Part shown: one piece after another, positions 27,007-35,734 of the stretch
Layout: each line of letters opens with the position of its first letter
How positions within the stretch are numbered: position 1 is the first letter of the stretch
Source: an uncultured Sphingomonadales bacterium
GTDB taxonomy: Bacteria > Pseudomonadota > Alphaproteobacteria > Sphingomonadales > Rhodothalassiaceae
NCBI GenBank assembly: GCA_947499155.1
Contig: CANMND010000001.1
Location: forward strand, 496,001-560,000
Direction of reading: 5' to 3'
Length of the DNA stretch: 64,000 nt
Notes under the pieces: generated by a model
What the model was told of the DNA's origin: nothing
The model's database searches: none
The model's input: only the letters and a program-made list of their open reading frames with translations
Made by a program: the position numbers and the translations under genes

Positions 27007-27297
27007 ATGAATTATAACATTGTAAGCGTTCCTGAAAAAAATATTAAATTCTCATATTACAATTTACACGATACATCGCTTAGAACGCTCACGGCGAATG
27101 AAATAGATTTCGTTTCTGGCGCATGGTCATTCGGTGGCGCCTTAAATTATGCTCGGACCGTTTATCATCATGCGCCCATTGAGGCGCAATTTCTGCTCCA
27201 CGTTTCCACCGGAATTGTCCTCGGCTTCGCGGTGGGCGGGCCAGTTGGCGCAGCTGTCGGTGGCATTGGCGGCGGGATATCGTTTATGGCGACTTGA
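27007..27297 (+). CDS. Bacteriocin-like peptide with double-glycine-type leader
   Basis: 96 residues. Residues 25-39, LRTLTANEIDFVSGA, match the leader pattern of class II bacteriocins and microcins (LxxxEIxxVSGG/GA), which are cut after the Gly-Ala or Gly-Gly by peptidase-containing ABC transporters. The leader is longer than usual, with 24 extra residues before this motif. The predicted mature part (40-96) has no Cys and ends in a Gly-rich membrane-active-looking run, GFAVGGPVGAAVGGIGGG, with GxxxG spacing. A small two-helix membrane protein follows after 16 bases, as immunity genes usually do. No dedicated exporter is visible here. Confidence 0.72.
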   Translation: MNYNIVSVPEKNIKFSYYNLHDTSLRTLTANEIDFVSGAWSFGGALNYARTVYHHAPIEAQFLLHVSTGIVLGFAVGGPVGAAVGGIGGGISFMAT

Positions 27298-27313
27298 AAA
27301 AAAGGAGCATCTT

Positions 27314-27571
27314 ATGCTCGTACGGCCTTTTGGACTGCTGGGTGCGCGTTACGAAGTTTCTAAAAAAGGCAAGCGCGCCTATTTCCTGGGGATCGCGACC
27401 GCTCTTCTCAGTTCCATTACAGTTGCTGTCGCCGGTCTGATCCATATTAATCAGCCCGGAACGGTGTCATGGCCTGTTGTAACAGCATTGGTCATGCTCT
27501 TCATATTTATGACCATTTACTTCGTGGGACTGACCGTGAAACATGGCGAGATCGTCAGCAAAAAGCGCTGA
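27314..27571 (+). CDS. Small two-helix membrane protein, probable bacteriocin immunity protein
   Basis: 85 residues from ATG 27314, with a strong AAAGGAG nine bases upstream. A longer frame from 27149 overlaps the bacteriocin-like gene and is not credible. A basic N-terminus (SKKGKR) precedes two membrane helices at about residues 22-42 and 50-73, and the C-terminus is basic (KHGEIVSKKR). I do not recognise the family by sequence. Its size, topology and place right behind a bacteriocin-like gene fit an immunity protein; that function is inferred. Confidence 0.7.
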   Translation: MLVRPFGLLGARYEVSKKGKRAYFLGIATALLSSITVAVAGLIHINQPGTVSWPVVTALVMLFIFMTIYFVGLTVKHGEIVSKKR

Positions 27572-27597
27572 AAGACCTGACGCCTGTGCCCTGCCCT

Positions 27598-29973
27598 TTA
27601 CCCTCCAACAAGAATCGAGGCGCAGGCGTCGAGGATTGCGTCCTTGTCGAGGCGATGTTCCCGGTAAAGATCGGGGATATCGGCTGATTGTCCAAAGCGA
27701 TCGACGCCCAGAGGCGCCACCCGGTGGCCATGGACACCGCCAAGCCATGACAGTGCTGCGGGCGCGCCATCGATCACGGTCACAAGTCCGGCATCGGGTG
27801 CAAGGCGTGACAAAAGACGGCTGATATGGCTTGTTTTGCTCCGGTCCCCTGTTGCACGGGCACGCAGATCTTCAGACCATTGTTTATGGAGCACATCCGC
27901 TGACGTGACCGCCAAAAGGCCCGCGCCCGGTACTTCATCACGGATTTCCTCAAAAGCTGCCAGAGCCTCGGGCGCCACCACGCCCATATAGACTATAGCA
28001 AGGGATGCCCCAGATGCAGGCGGCACATGCCAATAAGCCCCATCAATCACCAGACGGCGCAGATCATCATCCATCAGCCGTTCGGGCTGTTCAATCGGGC
28101 GAGTGGACAGCCGCAGATAAATCGAACCGCCATCGTCTTCCTGCATATAGCCAAAGCCATAGGCCATGATCGCCGACAGCTCATCGACGAATGCCGGCTC
28201 ATAAGACAACATCTTGTCCTGGGCCATACCAATCAGAGGCGTGTGGATCGACTGGTGCGCGCCACCTTCCGGGGCAAGGGTAATACCCGATGGTGTTGAG
28301 ACCAGCATGAATCGTGCGTCCTGATAGCAGGCATAGTTCATGGCATCGAGGCCGCGTTTGATAAAGGGATCATAAAGCGTTCCCACCGGCAAAAGGCGCT
28401 CACCAAACAGGCTGCCCGACAATCCCATAGCGCCAAGGGCAAGGAACAGATTATGTTCGGCAATCCCAAGCTCGATGTGCTGGCCGGTCGGTTTCCCAAC
28501 CCAGCGCTGTGCACTTGGGATTTTCTCACGCCTGAACACATCTTCCCGATCCTCGCGGGCAAAAAGACCACGCTGATTGACCCAGCCGCCCAGACTGGTG
28601 CTGGTGGCCACATCGGGCGAGGTGGTAATAATGCGGCCCGCCAATTCGGATTTGCCTCGACCCAGATCATTCATAATCTTGCCAAAGGCCGCCTGTGTCG
28701 CCTGCATGTTCCCTTCAGGACAGGGGAAATCATCCGGTACGGCATAGCGCGCGCTATGATAGCGACGAGGTCCCTGAGCGTTGAACGGTACAGTGGAAAG
28801 CTTTTTGGTCAAGGCAGGGACAACATCCTGGTCCAGACCGCCAAAAGGCTCCCACTCCTCACCTTCTGGCACCCCATGACGGTCACGGAACTCTTCCATC
28901 TGTGTCGCGTTCATCAGTCCCGCGTGATTGTCCTTGTGTCCCTGAAACGGCAGACCAAATCCTTTGATGGTGTATATGATAAAGCAATGCGGCTGGTCGT
29001 CCGTTATCCCTTCAAAAGTCTCAAGCAACAGTTCGATATCATGCCCTGCGAGGTTGAGCATGAGCTCTTGAAGTGCGTCATCCCCATAGCTTTTCAACAG
29101 CGTTTTGACGCCAGGCTTCGCACCAATATCTGCAAGCAGACGTTCGCGCCACGCAGCACCGCCTTTATAGGTGAGAGCGGCATAAAGATCGTTGGGGCAG
29201 TCCTCGATCCACTGGCGTAAGGTTTCGCCGCCTTTACGTGCAAACGCGGCCTCAAGCTTCTTGCCATATTTCAAGACATGGACGGTCCAGTCCGTTGCCT
29301 CAAACATCGCCTCATAGCGGCGTGACATGCCAAGGGGTGTGACGGAATCAAGGCTTTGACGGTTATAGTCAATGATCCACCAGGTATTCCTGAGGCCGAA
29401 TTTCGCACCCTCCAGCATGGCTTCATAGATATTGCCCTCATCAAGTTCGGCGTCCCCCATGAGAGCCACCATGCGGCCGGCTTTTTCTTCATCACGCCAT
29501 TGATGAGCAATCAGATAATCCTGCACCATGGATGCGAATGCAGTGATTGCGACACCCAGGCCGACTGAGCCTGTGGAAAAATCCACATCGTCCTTGTCCT
29601 TGGTCCTTGACGGATAGGACTGCGCACCGCCAAGACCGCGAAAGCGCTGCAACTGGTCCAGTGACTGATTTCCCAGAAGATATTGAATCGCGTGAAAGGC
29701 GGGGCTTGCATGGGGTTTTACCGCTACCCTGTCTTCTGGCTTCAGCACAGAAAAATAAAGCACCGACATGATGGTCGCCAGAGAAGACGATGATGCCTGA
29801 TGGCCGCCAACCTTGATCCCGTCCCGCGACGGACGCAGGTTATTGGCGTTGTGAATCGTCCAGGCAGACAACCAGTGCACTTTCCGGTCCAGTAGGGCCA
29901 AATGCTGCAGGCTGGTCTCGTGCTTCCCGGGTTTTTGTGCCATCGTCTTTTCCATGCGTATCCCTATAGTCAT
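27598..29973 (-). CDS. Transketolase/homodimeric E1-family thiamine-diphosphate enzyme
   Basis: 791 residues from the longest frame; ATG 29955 or 29943 may be the true start, the latter with GGAAAAG upstream. The thiamine-diphosphate motif is MGDAELDEGNIYEAML ending in DYNRQSLD (about 190-230). The pyrimidine-binding domain has HIELGIAEHNLFLALG (about 500). The layout and residues resemble the homodimeric pyruvate dehydrogenase E1 (AceE) and its MdeB-type relatives more than sugar transketolase, but it is about 100 residues shorter than AceE. No E2 or E3 gene is adjacent. The substrate, pyruvate or another 2-oxo acid, cannot be settled from sequence alone. Confidence 0.85.
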   Translation of the reverse strand: MTIGIRMEKTMAQKPGKHETSLQHLALLDRKVHWLSAWTIHNANNLRPSRDGIKVGGHQASSSSLATIMSVLYFSVLKPEDRVAVKPHASPAFHAIQYLLGNQSLDQLQRFRGLGGAQSYPSRTKDKDDVDFSTGSVGLGVAITAFASMVQDYLIAHQWRDEEKAGRMVALMGDAELDEGNIYEAMLEGAKFGLRNTWWIIDYNRQSLDSVTPLGMSRRYEAMFEATDWTVHVLKYGKKLEAAFARKGGETLRQWIEDCPNDLYAALTYKGGAAWRERLLADIGAKPGVKTLLKSYGDDALQELMLNLAGHDIELLLETFEGITDDQPHCFIIYTIKGFGLPFQGHKDNHAGLMNATQMEEFRDRHGVPEGEEWEPFGGLDQDVVPALTKKLSTVPFNAQGPRRYHSARYAVPDDFPCPEGNMQATQAAFGKIMNDLGRGKSELAGRIITTSPDVATSTSLGGWVNQRGLFAREDREDVFRREKIPSAQRWVGKPTGQHIELGIAEHNLFLALGAMGLSGSLFGERLLPVGTLYDPFIKRGLDAMNYACYQDARFMLVSTPSGITLAPEGGAHQSIHTPLIGMAQDKMLSYEPAFVDELSAIMAYGFGYMQEDDGGSIYLRLSTRPIEQPERLMDDDLRRLVIDGAYWHVPPASGASLAIVYMGVVAPEALAAFEEIRDEVPGAGLLAVTSADVLHKQWSEDLRARATGDRSKTSHISRLLSRLAPDAGLVTVIDGAPAALSWLGGVHGHRVAPLGVDRFGQSADIPDLYREHRLDKDAILDACASILVGG

Positions 29974-30109
29974 TTAAAATCTCAGCCAGGTAAAACCCGT
30001 GCAGGCGCGGGCATCATAATAAAGGTATATGCTTTGTCCATCACTTGACGAAACTGCCCATACAATCTAGCAGCTTGCCAACCCGTTCCTGTCACGGAGC
30101 CTTGATGCG

Positions 30110-31903
30110 ATGGACCTGCGACGACCGCCTTTCATTCTTCTAGATGACCAAAGCGGTCACCCATCCGATACGAAGGCACTTTTATTCACGCAGCCGCAAT
30201 CAATTATTCGCGCGCGCTCGGTCGATGAAGTGCTGTCCGCGTTGGATGAAGCCGACAAGGCTTTGAAGGATGGCTGGTATCTTGCAGGCTGGATCGCTTA
30301 TGAAGCGGCGGCTGCCTTTGAACCCCGCATGCAGCAGGCAATCAGACATATTCCGCAAGAAGATCTTGTCTGGCTTGGTGTTTTCCCAAAACCACGCAAC
30401 CTCGACTCCCATGATCTTGACCGGCTGATGGATGAGGCCATGGGTGGCACTGAGCGCCGCGCCAGAATCGTGTCTAAGCAGTTTGGAGAGGATCACACCA
30501 CTCATGCCCAGAATCTTGCAAGGATTATGGAGGCCCTAAAGGCCGGGGATGTCTATCAGATCAATCACACCTTTCCCGTTGATTTCGAGGTGGAAGGCGA
30601 CCCATTAAGCCTTTACCGCACCTTGCGCCGTGCCCAACCCGTTTCATATGGCGCCTATATTGATACTGGCGAGCTGCGCGTCTTGTCTTTATCGCCGGAA
30701 CTGTTTGTCCGTTCCACCAATGGCAAACTTGAGACACGCCCCATGAAAGGGACGGCCCCTCGCGGCATCGACAAGGACGAGGACGACGCCAATGCCCGTA
30801 TACTTGCGGGTGATGAGAAATCCCGTGCAGAGAATCTCATGATTACGGACCTGCTGCGAAATGATCTCAGCCGTATAGCCCATCCCGGCAGTGTCCATGT
30901 ACCGGCTCTTTTTACCGTAGAACGATACAAAACCGTCCTGCAAATGACATCGACGGTCAAGGCAGATCGGCAATATTGTAAAGACTTCAGTCATCTTATC
31001 CGTGCATTATTTCCCTGTGGATCGATCACAGGTGCACCCAAATTGCGCGCCATGGACCTGATAGGATCCTTGGAACAGGGCCCGCGCGGACTTTATACCG
31101 GCGCAATCGGATGGGCGGCACCCAATGGAGACCTGTGCTTAAGTGTGGCAATTCGTACGGCTGTGGAAAAGGAAGACGGCTTTTTTCGATTCGGAGTGGG
31201 AAGTGGCATTGTTTCAGATAGTGACATGGCTGCAGAATATGAGGAGTGCATATTGAAAACCCGGTTCATGGATTATAACGTCAGCGACTTCTCCTTGATA
31301 GAAACGCTCGCCTGGCATCCGGATCGTGGCTATGTACAGCTGAGTCGCCACCTCCATCGCCTACGCATGTCGGCTGTTTATTTTAACTTCCCTTTTGACA
31401 AGACGCTGGCGCTTGATGTTCTCCAGAATGCTGCCAGTCTGTTTCGCACATCCATGTCCGTCCGCTTCCTTTTGGGAAGTCGTGGAGCATCAAGCGTGAC
31501 TGCAACCGGTCTTGGTCACTGGCCTGATCCGGTTCAGTTGACCCTGACCAGCGAGCGCTTGGACAGTCGTGATCCATTCGTGCGCCACAAAACAACCCGC
31601 AGACACCATTATGAAAGTCCCCTGCGGCGTGCAATGTATGAAAAAGGAGTTGATGAGGTCATTTTCCTCAACGAGCGCGGTGAGTTGTGCGAAGGAGCAC
31701 GAAGCACATTATTCGTGCAGAAAGACGGTGCTCTTCTAACGCCGCCTCTCCGGTCCGGACTCCTTCCTGGTATCTTGCGGGCTCATATGATCGAAACGGG
31801 CAAAGCACGTGAAGCGATTCTCTACCCTTCGGATCTCGAGAATTCCCAAGAAATTTTCATTGGAAACTCGGTCCGCGGTCTTGGACGCGCGTGTCTTGTC
31901 TGA
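30110..31903 (+). CDS. pabB: Aminodeoxychorismate synthase component I fused to 4-amino-4-deoxychorismate lyase
   Basis: 597 residues in two parts. Residues about 5-370 are the chorismate-binding PabB domain, with KGTAPRG, ENLMITDLLRNDLSR and GSITGAPKLRAMDLI. Residues about 385-597 are a class IV PLP enzyme like PabC, with HRLRMSAVYF, VDEVIFLNERGELCEGARS and PPLRSGLLPGILR. The fused protein would make 4-aminobenzoate for folate from chorismate, with glutamine amidotransferase PabA encoded elsewhere. Such PabB-PabC fusions are known in several proteobacteria. It stands alone between divergent and unrelated genes. Confidence 0.93.
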   Translation: MDLRRPPFILLDDQSGHPSDTKALLFTQPQSIIRARSVDEVLSALDEADKALKDGWYLAGWIAYEAAAAFEPRMQQAIRHIPQEDLVWLGVFPKPRNLDSHDLDRLMDEAMGGTERRARIVSKQFGEDHTTHAQNLARIMEALKAGDVYQINHTFPVDFEVEGDPLSLYRTLRRAQPVSYGAYIDTGELRVLSLSPELFVRSTNGKLETRPMKGTAPRGIDKDEDDANARILAGDEKSRAENLMITDLLRNDLSRIAHPGSVHVPALFTVERYKTVLQMTSTVKADRQYCKDFSHLIRALFPCGSITGAPKLRAMDLIGSLEQGPRGLYTGAIGWAAPNGDLCLSVAIRTAVEKEDGFFRFGVGSGIVSDSDMAAEYEECILKTRFMDYNVSDFSLIETLAWHPDRGYVQLSRHLHRLRMSAVYFNFPFDKTLALDVLQNAASLFRTSMSVRFLLGSRGASSVTATGLGHWPDPVQLTLTSERLDSRDPFVRHKTTRRHHYESPLRRAMYEKGVDEVIFLNERGELCEGARSTLFVQKDGALLTPPLRSGLLPGILRAHMIETGKAREAILYPSDLENSQEIFIGNSVRGLGRACLV

Positions 31904-32118
31904 TCATAATCACGCCATGTTTTGACCCGGGTCCTGACCCAATGTCACTTTATTTAAACTATTGAATATGTTGTTAAGCGTCGGTTTAGAAGCTTGGCAT
32001 ATGCTCCTTGCATGCTGATCTCAACGATAGAAATGCAGCATAAATTATCCGTCCCGGTGCACGAATGACCTGCTCATTGGTCGGACGCAAAACCGCCTTA
32101 TGGAAAGACCGAAGGACC

Positions 32119-32289
32119 ATGGCAACACAGCGAAAAATTGTACATATGCAGTATGCTGACGCTCTGGCAGCAGAACTTTTACGCCATTTGGGTTATGAAG
32201 CCGCCGAAAAAACATGTGCTGAAAATCATTGGGACGGCGTACTTGAAGCCCTGCAAAAACAGGCTCCAAAAAATACGTCTCGCGCCTGA
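32119..32289 (+). CDS. Small hypothetical protein (56 residues)
   Basis: From ATG 32119, with GAAGGA six bases upstream. The product is 56 residues, predicted helical and soluble, with a patterned composition (VHMQYADALAAELLRHLGY, then WDGVLEALQK), and the reading frame looks used rather than random. A longer form from 32065 adds 18 unconvincing residues. No family recognised. It is free-standing, between the pabB fusion and the TonB operon. Confidence 0.5.
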   Translation: MATQRKIVHMQYADALAAELLRHLGYEAAEKTCAENHWDGVLEALQKQAPKNTSRA

Positions 32290-32692
32290 TTTAGAGTATA
32301 AGTCCTTTTTATTACAGGTATTATTTTTTCCCACTCCTGACGCGTTCTTTCCGCGCGCCGGGCTGAATTCATGTCCCGAATCGGGCATGTAATAGTACTG
32401 ATTGTTCCTAGCAAGAGCTTAATTGGAAACTTTTTGCTTGGAATTAAGCGAAATTCTTGGATGATGTGGCGCTGTCCCGGATTCGAAATTCCGGTGCAGG
32501 CATGTCGAACGGTGATCGCCACAATGCATTGCTGGCACATCGTCGATATGTCATTTTGTTTTTCGAACAGATTCGATTTCCGAATTTCTCCTGTTGAGAA
32601 ATGATCGGACATCTGATCTGAATGTCAGGGTTCTTTGCGTACGACCTCCAAATCATGTACGAAAAGCGCTCCAAAAGGAGAGATAGGTCAGA
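32290..32692. other. Intergenic region with three inverted repeats upstream of the TonB operon
   Basis: No gene seen. Three dyads stand out. CATGTCCCGA..TCGGGCATG lies at 32370-32389. GCTTAATT and AATTAAGC flank a 17-base spacer at about 32417-32450. An imperfect CCGGATTCGAAATTCCGG lies at about 32476-32494. They could be operator sites or transcript hairpins controlling the operon that starts downstream; a Fur box was not recognised. Confidence 0.45.
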
Positions 32693-32824
32693 ATGTGTAG
32701 CATGAAAGCTCACAAATTCGGCAGATTTTTGACCACTGGAACACGTAACAGTGTTTCCGGAACGCTCTCTATCGTCACTCAACACGGTCATGAATTCAGC
32801 CGACGCGGAGCGGTGATCTGGTAA
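32693..32824 (+). CDS. Possible 43-residue leader reading frame before the TonB operon
   Basis: A short frame from ATG 32693 to TAA 32822-32824. AAAAGGAG lies about 12 bases upstream and a second ATG is at 32702. The stop overlaps an ATG in frame with the DUF3450 gene (TAATG). It encodes MKAHKFGRFLTTGTRNS and a basic, Ser/Thr-rich remainder with no known motif. It could be a coupling or regulatory peptide, or chance. Confidence 0.25.
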   Translation: MCSMKAHKFGRFLTTGTRNSVSGTLSIVTQHGHEFSRRGAVIW

Positions 32825-32904
32825 TGGTACACGGCTTTGACAGAATGGCGGAATCGCACTGCAGCAAGGGCTGCGGTAAAGTGGCAAGTCCTATGGGAAG
32901 AAAA

Positions 32905-33723
32905 ATGCAACCACGATTGAGAAAGCTCGCAAGTTCGACGGCGGTGGCCGTTATCCTCGCCTGCGGCGCAACGTCCGTACAGGCGCAGAGCTCCAGCACC
33001 CAGACCCAAGCAGGATCTGAGTTGGAGCAAGTCTTTCAGGAGGCCACCGAGCTGAACAAGCTGGCACAGGCCTCCCAGGAACGCGTTGATAAAATTGCAA
33101 ACGATACACAACGTTTGTTGCGTGAGTTCCAGACCACCCTGCGGCAGATTGAAAGCCTCAAGGCTTATAACGCCCAGCAGCAAAGCGTCATTGACGACCA
33201 GAATCGGCAGATCAATGAACTGCAGCAATCCATCAATGATGTCGTCTCGATTCGTCGCGAGATCACGCCTTTGATGCTGCGGATGATCGACAGACTGGAA
33301 CAGTTTGTCTCGCTTGATGTCCCCTTCCTTCTGGAAAAACGGACCGACCGCGTAGAAAATCTGCGTGAATTCATGGGCCGGTCCGATGTTTCACCGTCGG
33401 AGAAATTCCGTCTGGTGCTCGAGGCCTACCAGATTGAAAACGAATTCGGGCGTACCATCGAGTCCTATCGCGGCACGCTTGCAATCGACGGTCAGGATCG
33501 TCAGGTCGATTTCCTGCGTATCGGTCGTGTGATCCTTGCCTATCAGACCATCGACGGTCAGATGCAAGGCCACTGGAACAAGAATACCGGTTCCTGGGAA
33601 GCTCTCGGCCCCGAATATAGTGGTCCAATCGATTCCGCCATGCGCTTTGCCAAAAAACAGGCAGCGCCACAGATGTACCTCCTGCCGGTTACCGGCCCCC
33701 AGCAGTCTAAGGAGGCCAATTGA
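32905..33723 (+). CDS. DUF3450 family periplasmic protein of the TonB operon
   Basis: 272 residues from ATG 32905, which has GGGAAG six bases upstream and begins a good signal peptide (cleavage after SVQA). ATG 32893 and 32824 are upstream alternatives in the same frame. The mature N-terminal half is a long coiled coil (about residues 35-120, with ATELNKLAQASQERVDKIA). The rest is the DUF3450 domain, including RADSP-like FRLVLEAYQIENEFGRTIE and GRVILAYQTIDGQ. It heads the ExbB-ExbB-ExbD-ExbD-TonB-TPR series, as in the TonB2-type systems of marine gammaproteobacteria. Stop and next start overlap. Confidence 0.88.
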   Translation: MQPRLRKLASSTAVAVILACGATSVQAQSSSTQTQAGSELEQVFQEATELNKLAQASQERVDKIANDTQRLLREFQTTLRQIESLKAYNAQQQSVIDDQNRQINELQQSINDVVSIRREITPLMLRMIDRLEQFVSLDVPFLLEKRTDRVENLREFMGRSDVSPSEKFRLVLEAYQIENEFGRTIESYRGTLAIDGQDRQVDFLRIGRVILAYQTIDGQMQGHWNKNTGSWEALGPEYSGPIDSAMRFAKKQAAPQMYLLPVTGPQQSKEAN

Positions 33724-35153
33724 TGAACAAGTTTCTTACAACAGCCATTGCGCTTGTCATGGGTGGCGTCGCGTCCGTAGCACTTGCACAGGACCAGGCC
33801 GCAACAGAGCAGGAGCCTCCTGCATCGCAAATGCGTCCTGCGGATCTGGACAGCCTGCTTAAGCAGGTCCGTCAAGGCCGTGTGACGGAGACATCCGAAC
33901 ACCGTCAGCGTGAGGCCGAGTTCCGCGCGCGCCAGGATCAGCAGCAGCGTCTTCTTAACGAAGCGAATAACGAACAAAGCGCTGAAGAAGCCAGATCCGA
34001 TCGCCTTGAAAAAGAAATTCAGAGCAACGAAGAGCGTCTGACGGTTCTCAATGCCACTCTTCAGGAGCGGCTTGGCGAACTGAAGGAAATGTTCGGCGTT
34101 TTGCAACAGGTCGCTGGCGATACCCGCGGTGTCATCCAGAACTCGCTGGTCTCTCTCGAATATGGCCTTCAGGATCGCGTCTCAGGGCTTGATAACCTGA
34201 TTGACAAGGCGTCCAGGTCTTCAACACTCCCATCTATCTCTGAGATTGAAACCCTGTGGCAGCAGCTTATGCTTGAAATGGTCGCTTCCAGCGAAGTGAC
34301 GCGTTTCGATCATAATGTCATTACGTCGTCTGGCGCAAAAGAGCGCACCAGCCTTGTGCGTGTCGGCAATTTCAACTTGATTTCCGACGGCAAGTATTAT
34401 GACTACAATACCGAATCCGGTAATGTGGTCGAGCTTGGACGCCAGCCAAGCGGCCGATTCACAAGCTCTGCTTCTAGCCTTGCAAATGCCGAGGCGGGTG
34501 AAGTCGTTGCCTTCGGTATTGATCCCACACGTGGGCAGTTGCTGAGCCTTCTGATTCAGTCGCCAACCCTTGGCGATCGGGTCGAACAGGGCGGTGTTGT
34601 GGGGTATGTAACACTGGCTCTTGGTGCCGTCGGTGTTCTCATCGCCATCTTCAAAATCATATCCCTGTCCATTACCAGTGCCAAGGTTCGCAGCCAGGTG
34701 AAAGCTCCGGCTTCTCCAAAAGCCAGCAATCCGCTTGGCCGTGTTCTCTCGATCTATAGCGAGAATCAGGACGTGAATGTGGAGACACTGGAACTTAAAC
34801 TGGACGAAGCGATCCTGCGTGAAACGCCGTCTCTTGATCGTGGTCTGACTGTCATCAAACTGATCTCGGCAGTTGCACCGCTTCTGGGTCTTCTGGGTAC
34901 TGTGACGGGTATGATCGCCACTTTCCAGGCTATCACCCTGTTTGGTACCGGTGATCCCAAGCTCATGGCTGGCGGTATTTCCCAAGCACTTGTGACCACT
35001 GTGATCGGTCTTGTGGTTGCCATTCCAACTCTGCTTTTGCATAGCTTCGTTGCTGGCATGAGCAAGAAAGTGGTCCACACGCTTGAGGAACAAAGCGCGG
35101 GCATCATAGCTGTCCATGCTGAAAAGGAGCATAAGCGTGCACACGCTTCTTGA
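33720..35153 (+). CDS. ExbB/TolQ/MotA-family proton channel protein with long periplasmic domain
   Basis: 477 residues, about twice the size of classical ExbB. A signal peptide (cleaved near ALAQ) is followed by a coiled coil (about 45-130), then a periplasmic region, and the MotA/TolQ/ExbB channel domain from about 295, with three membrane helices. The hallmark TVIKLISAVAPLLGLLGTVT lies near residue 380. This long form is typical of the first ExbB in DUF3450-linked TonB systems (TtpC-like). It would use the proton gradient to drive TonB together with ExbD. Confidence 0.92.
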   Translation: MMNKFLTTAIALVMGGVASVALAQDQAATEQEPPASQMRPADLDSLLKQVRQGRVTETSEHRQREAEFRARQDQQQRLLNEANNEQSAEEARSDRLEKEIQSNEERLTVLNATLQERLGELKEMFGVLQQVAGDTRGVIQNSLVSLEYGLQDRVSGLDNLIDKASRSSTLPSISEIETLWQQLMLEMVASSEVTRFDHNVITSSGAKERTSLVRVGNFNLISDGKYYDYNTESGNVVELGRQPSGRFTSSASSLANAEAGEVVAFGIDPTRGQLLSLLIQSPTLGDRVEQGGVVGYVTLALGAVGVLIAIFKIISLSITSAKVRSQVKAPASPKASNPLGRVLSIYSENQDVNVETLELKLDEAILRETPSLDRGLTVIKLISAVAPLLGLLGTVTGMIATFQAITLFGTGDPKLMAGGISQALVTTVIGLVVAIPTLLLHSFVAGMSKKVVHTLEEQSAGIIAVHAEKEHKRAHAS

Positions 35154-35664
35154 CGCCTATACCGCAATCCTGATCTTCATGGAGAAGGGAGGCGTAGTAC
35201 TCTACGGAGTACTCGCCGTCACCTTCGTCATGTGGGTCCTGATCATTGAGCGTATCTGGTATTTCAATTCGGTCGCAAAAAAAGATGTCAGCCGAGCGAT
35301 ATCAGCATGGGAGTCGCGTGACGAGCGGCACTCATGGTACGCACACAAGATCCGCACGGCGATGATCTCCGAGGTCTCTCAGAACCTTCATACAAACGTC
35401 GACCTCATTAAAACACTGGTTGCCACCTGCCCGCTTGTCGGTCTGCTTGGCACCGTGACCGGAATGGTCAGTGTTTTTGACGTCATGGCGGTTCTGGGAA
35501 GCGGCAATGCCCGAGCAATGGCCGATGGTGTCTCAAAAGCCACTATCCCCACTATGGCCGGCATGGTCGCTGCCATCTCAGGGGTGTTTATGAGCACCTG
35601 GATTGAACGCAAGGCAAAGCGTCAGGCTGAACGCCTGGAAGATCAACTGACCATGGATCAGTGA
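35137..35664 (+). CDS. exbB: Second ExbB-family proton channel protein
   Basis: 175 residues from GTG 35137, which has AAAAGGAGC just upstream and overlaps the previous gene by 17 bases; an ATG at 35116 has no ribosome site. Three membrane helices are seen. The conserved block TLVATCPLVGLLGTVTGMV lies near residue 95. Length and topology are those of classical ExbB/TolQ. It probably forms the core channel with the two ExbD proteins encoded next. Confidence 0.93.
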   Translation: MHTLLDAYTAILIFMEKGGVVLYGVLAVTFVMWVLIIERIWYFNSVAKKDVSRAISAWESRDERHSWYAHKIRTAMISEVSQNLHTNVDLIKTLVATCPLVGLLGTVTGMVSVFDVMAVLGSGNARAMADGVSKATIPTMAGMVAAISGVFMSTWIERKAKRQAERLEDQLTMDQ

Positions 35665-35734
35665 CAAGGATCACGGTCGCCGTGCATTCGCCGCGGCGGC
35701 CCTCTTTAGTTCGTCTCAGTAGTCGAGAATAACG

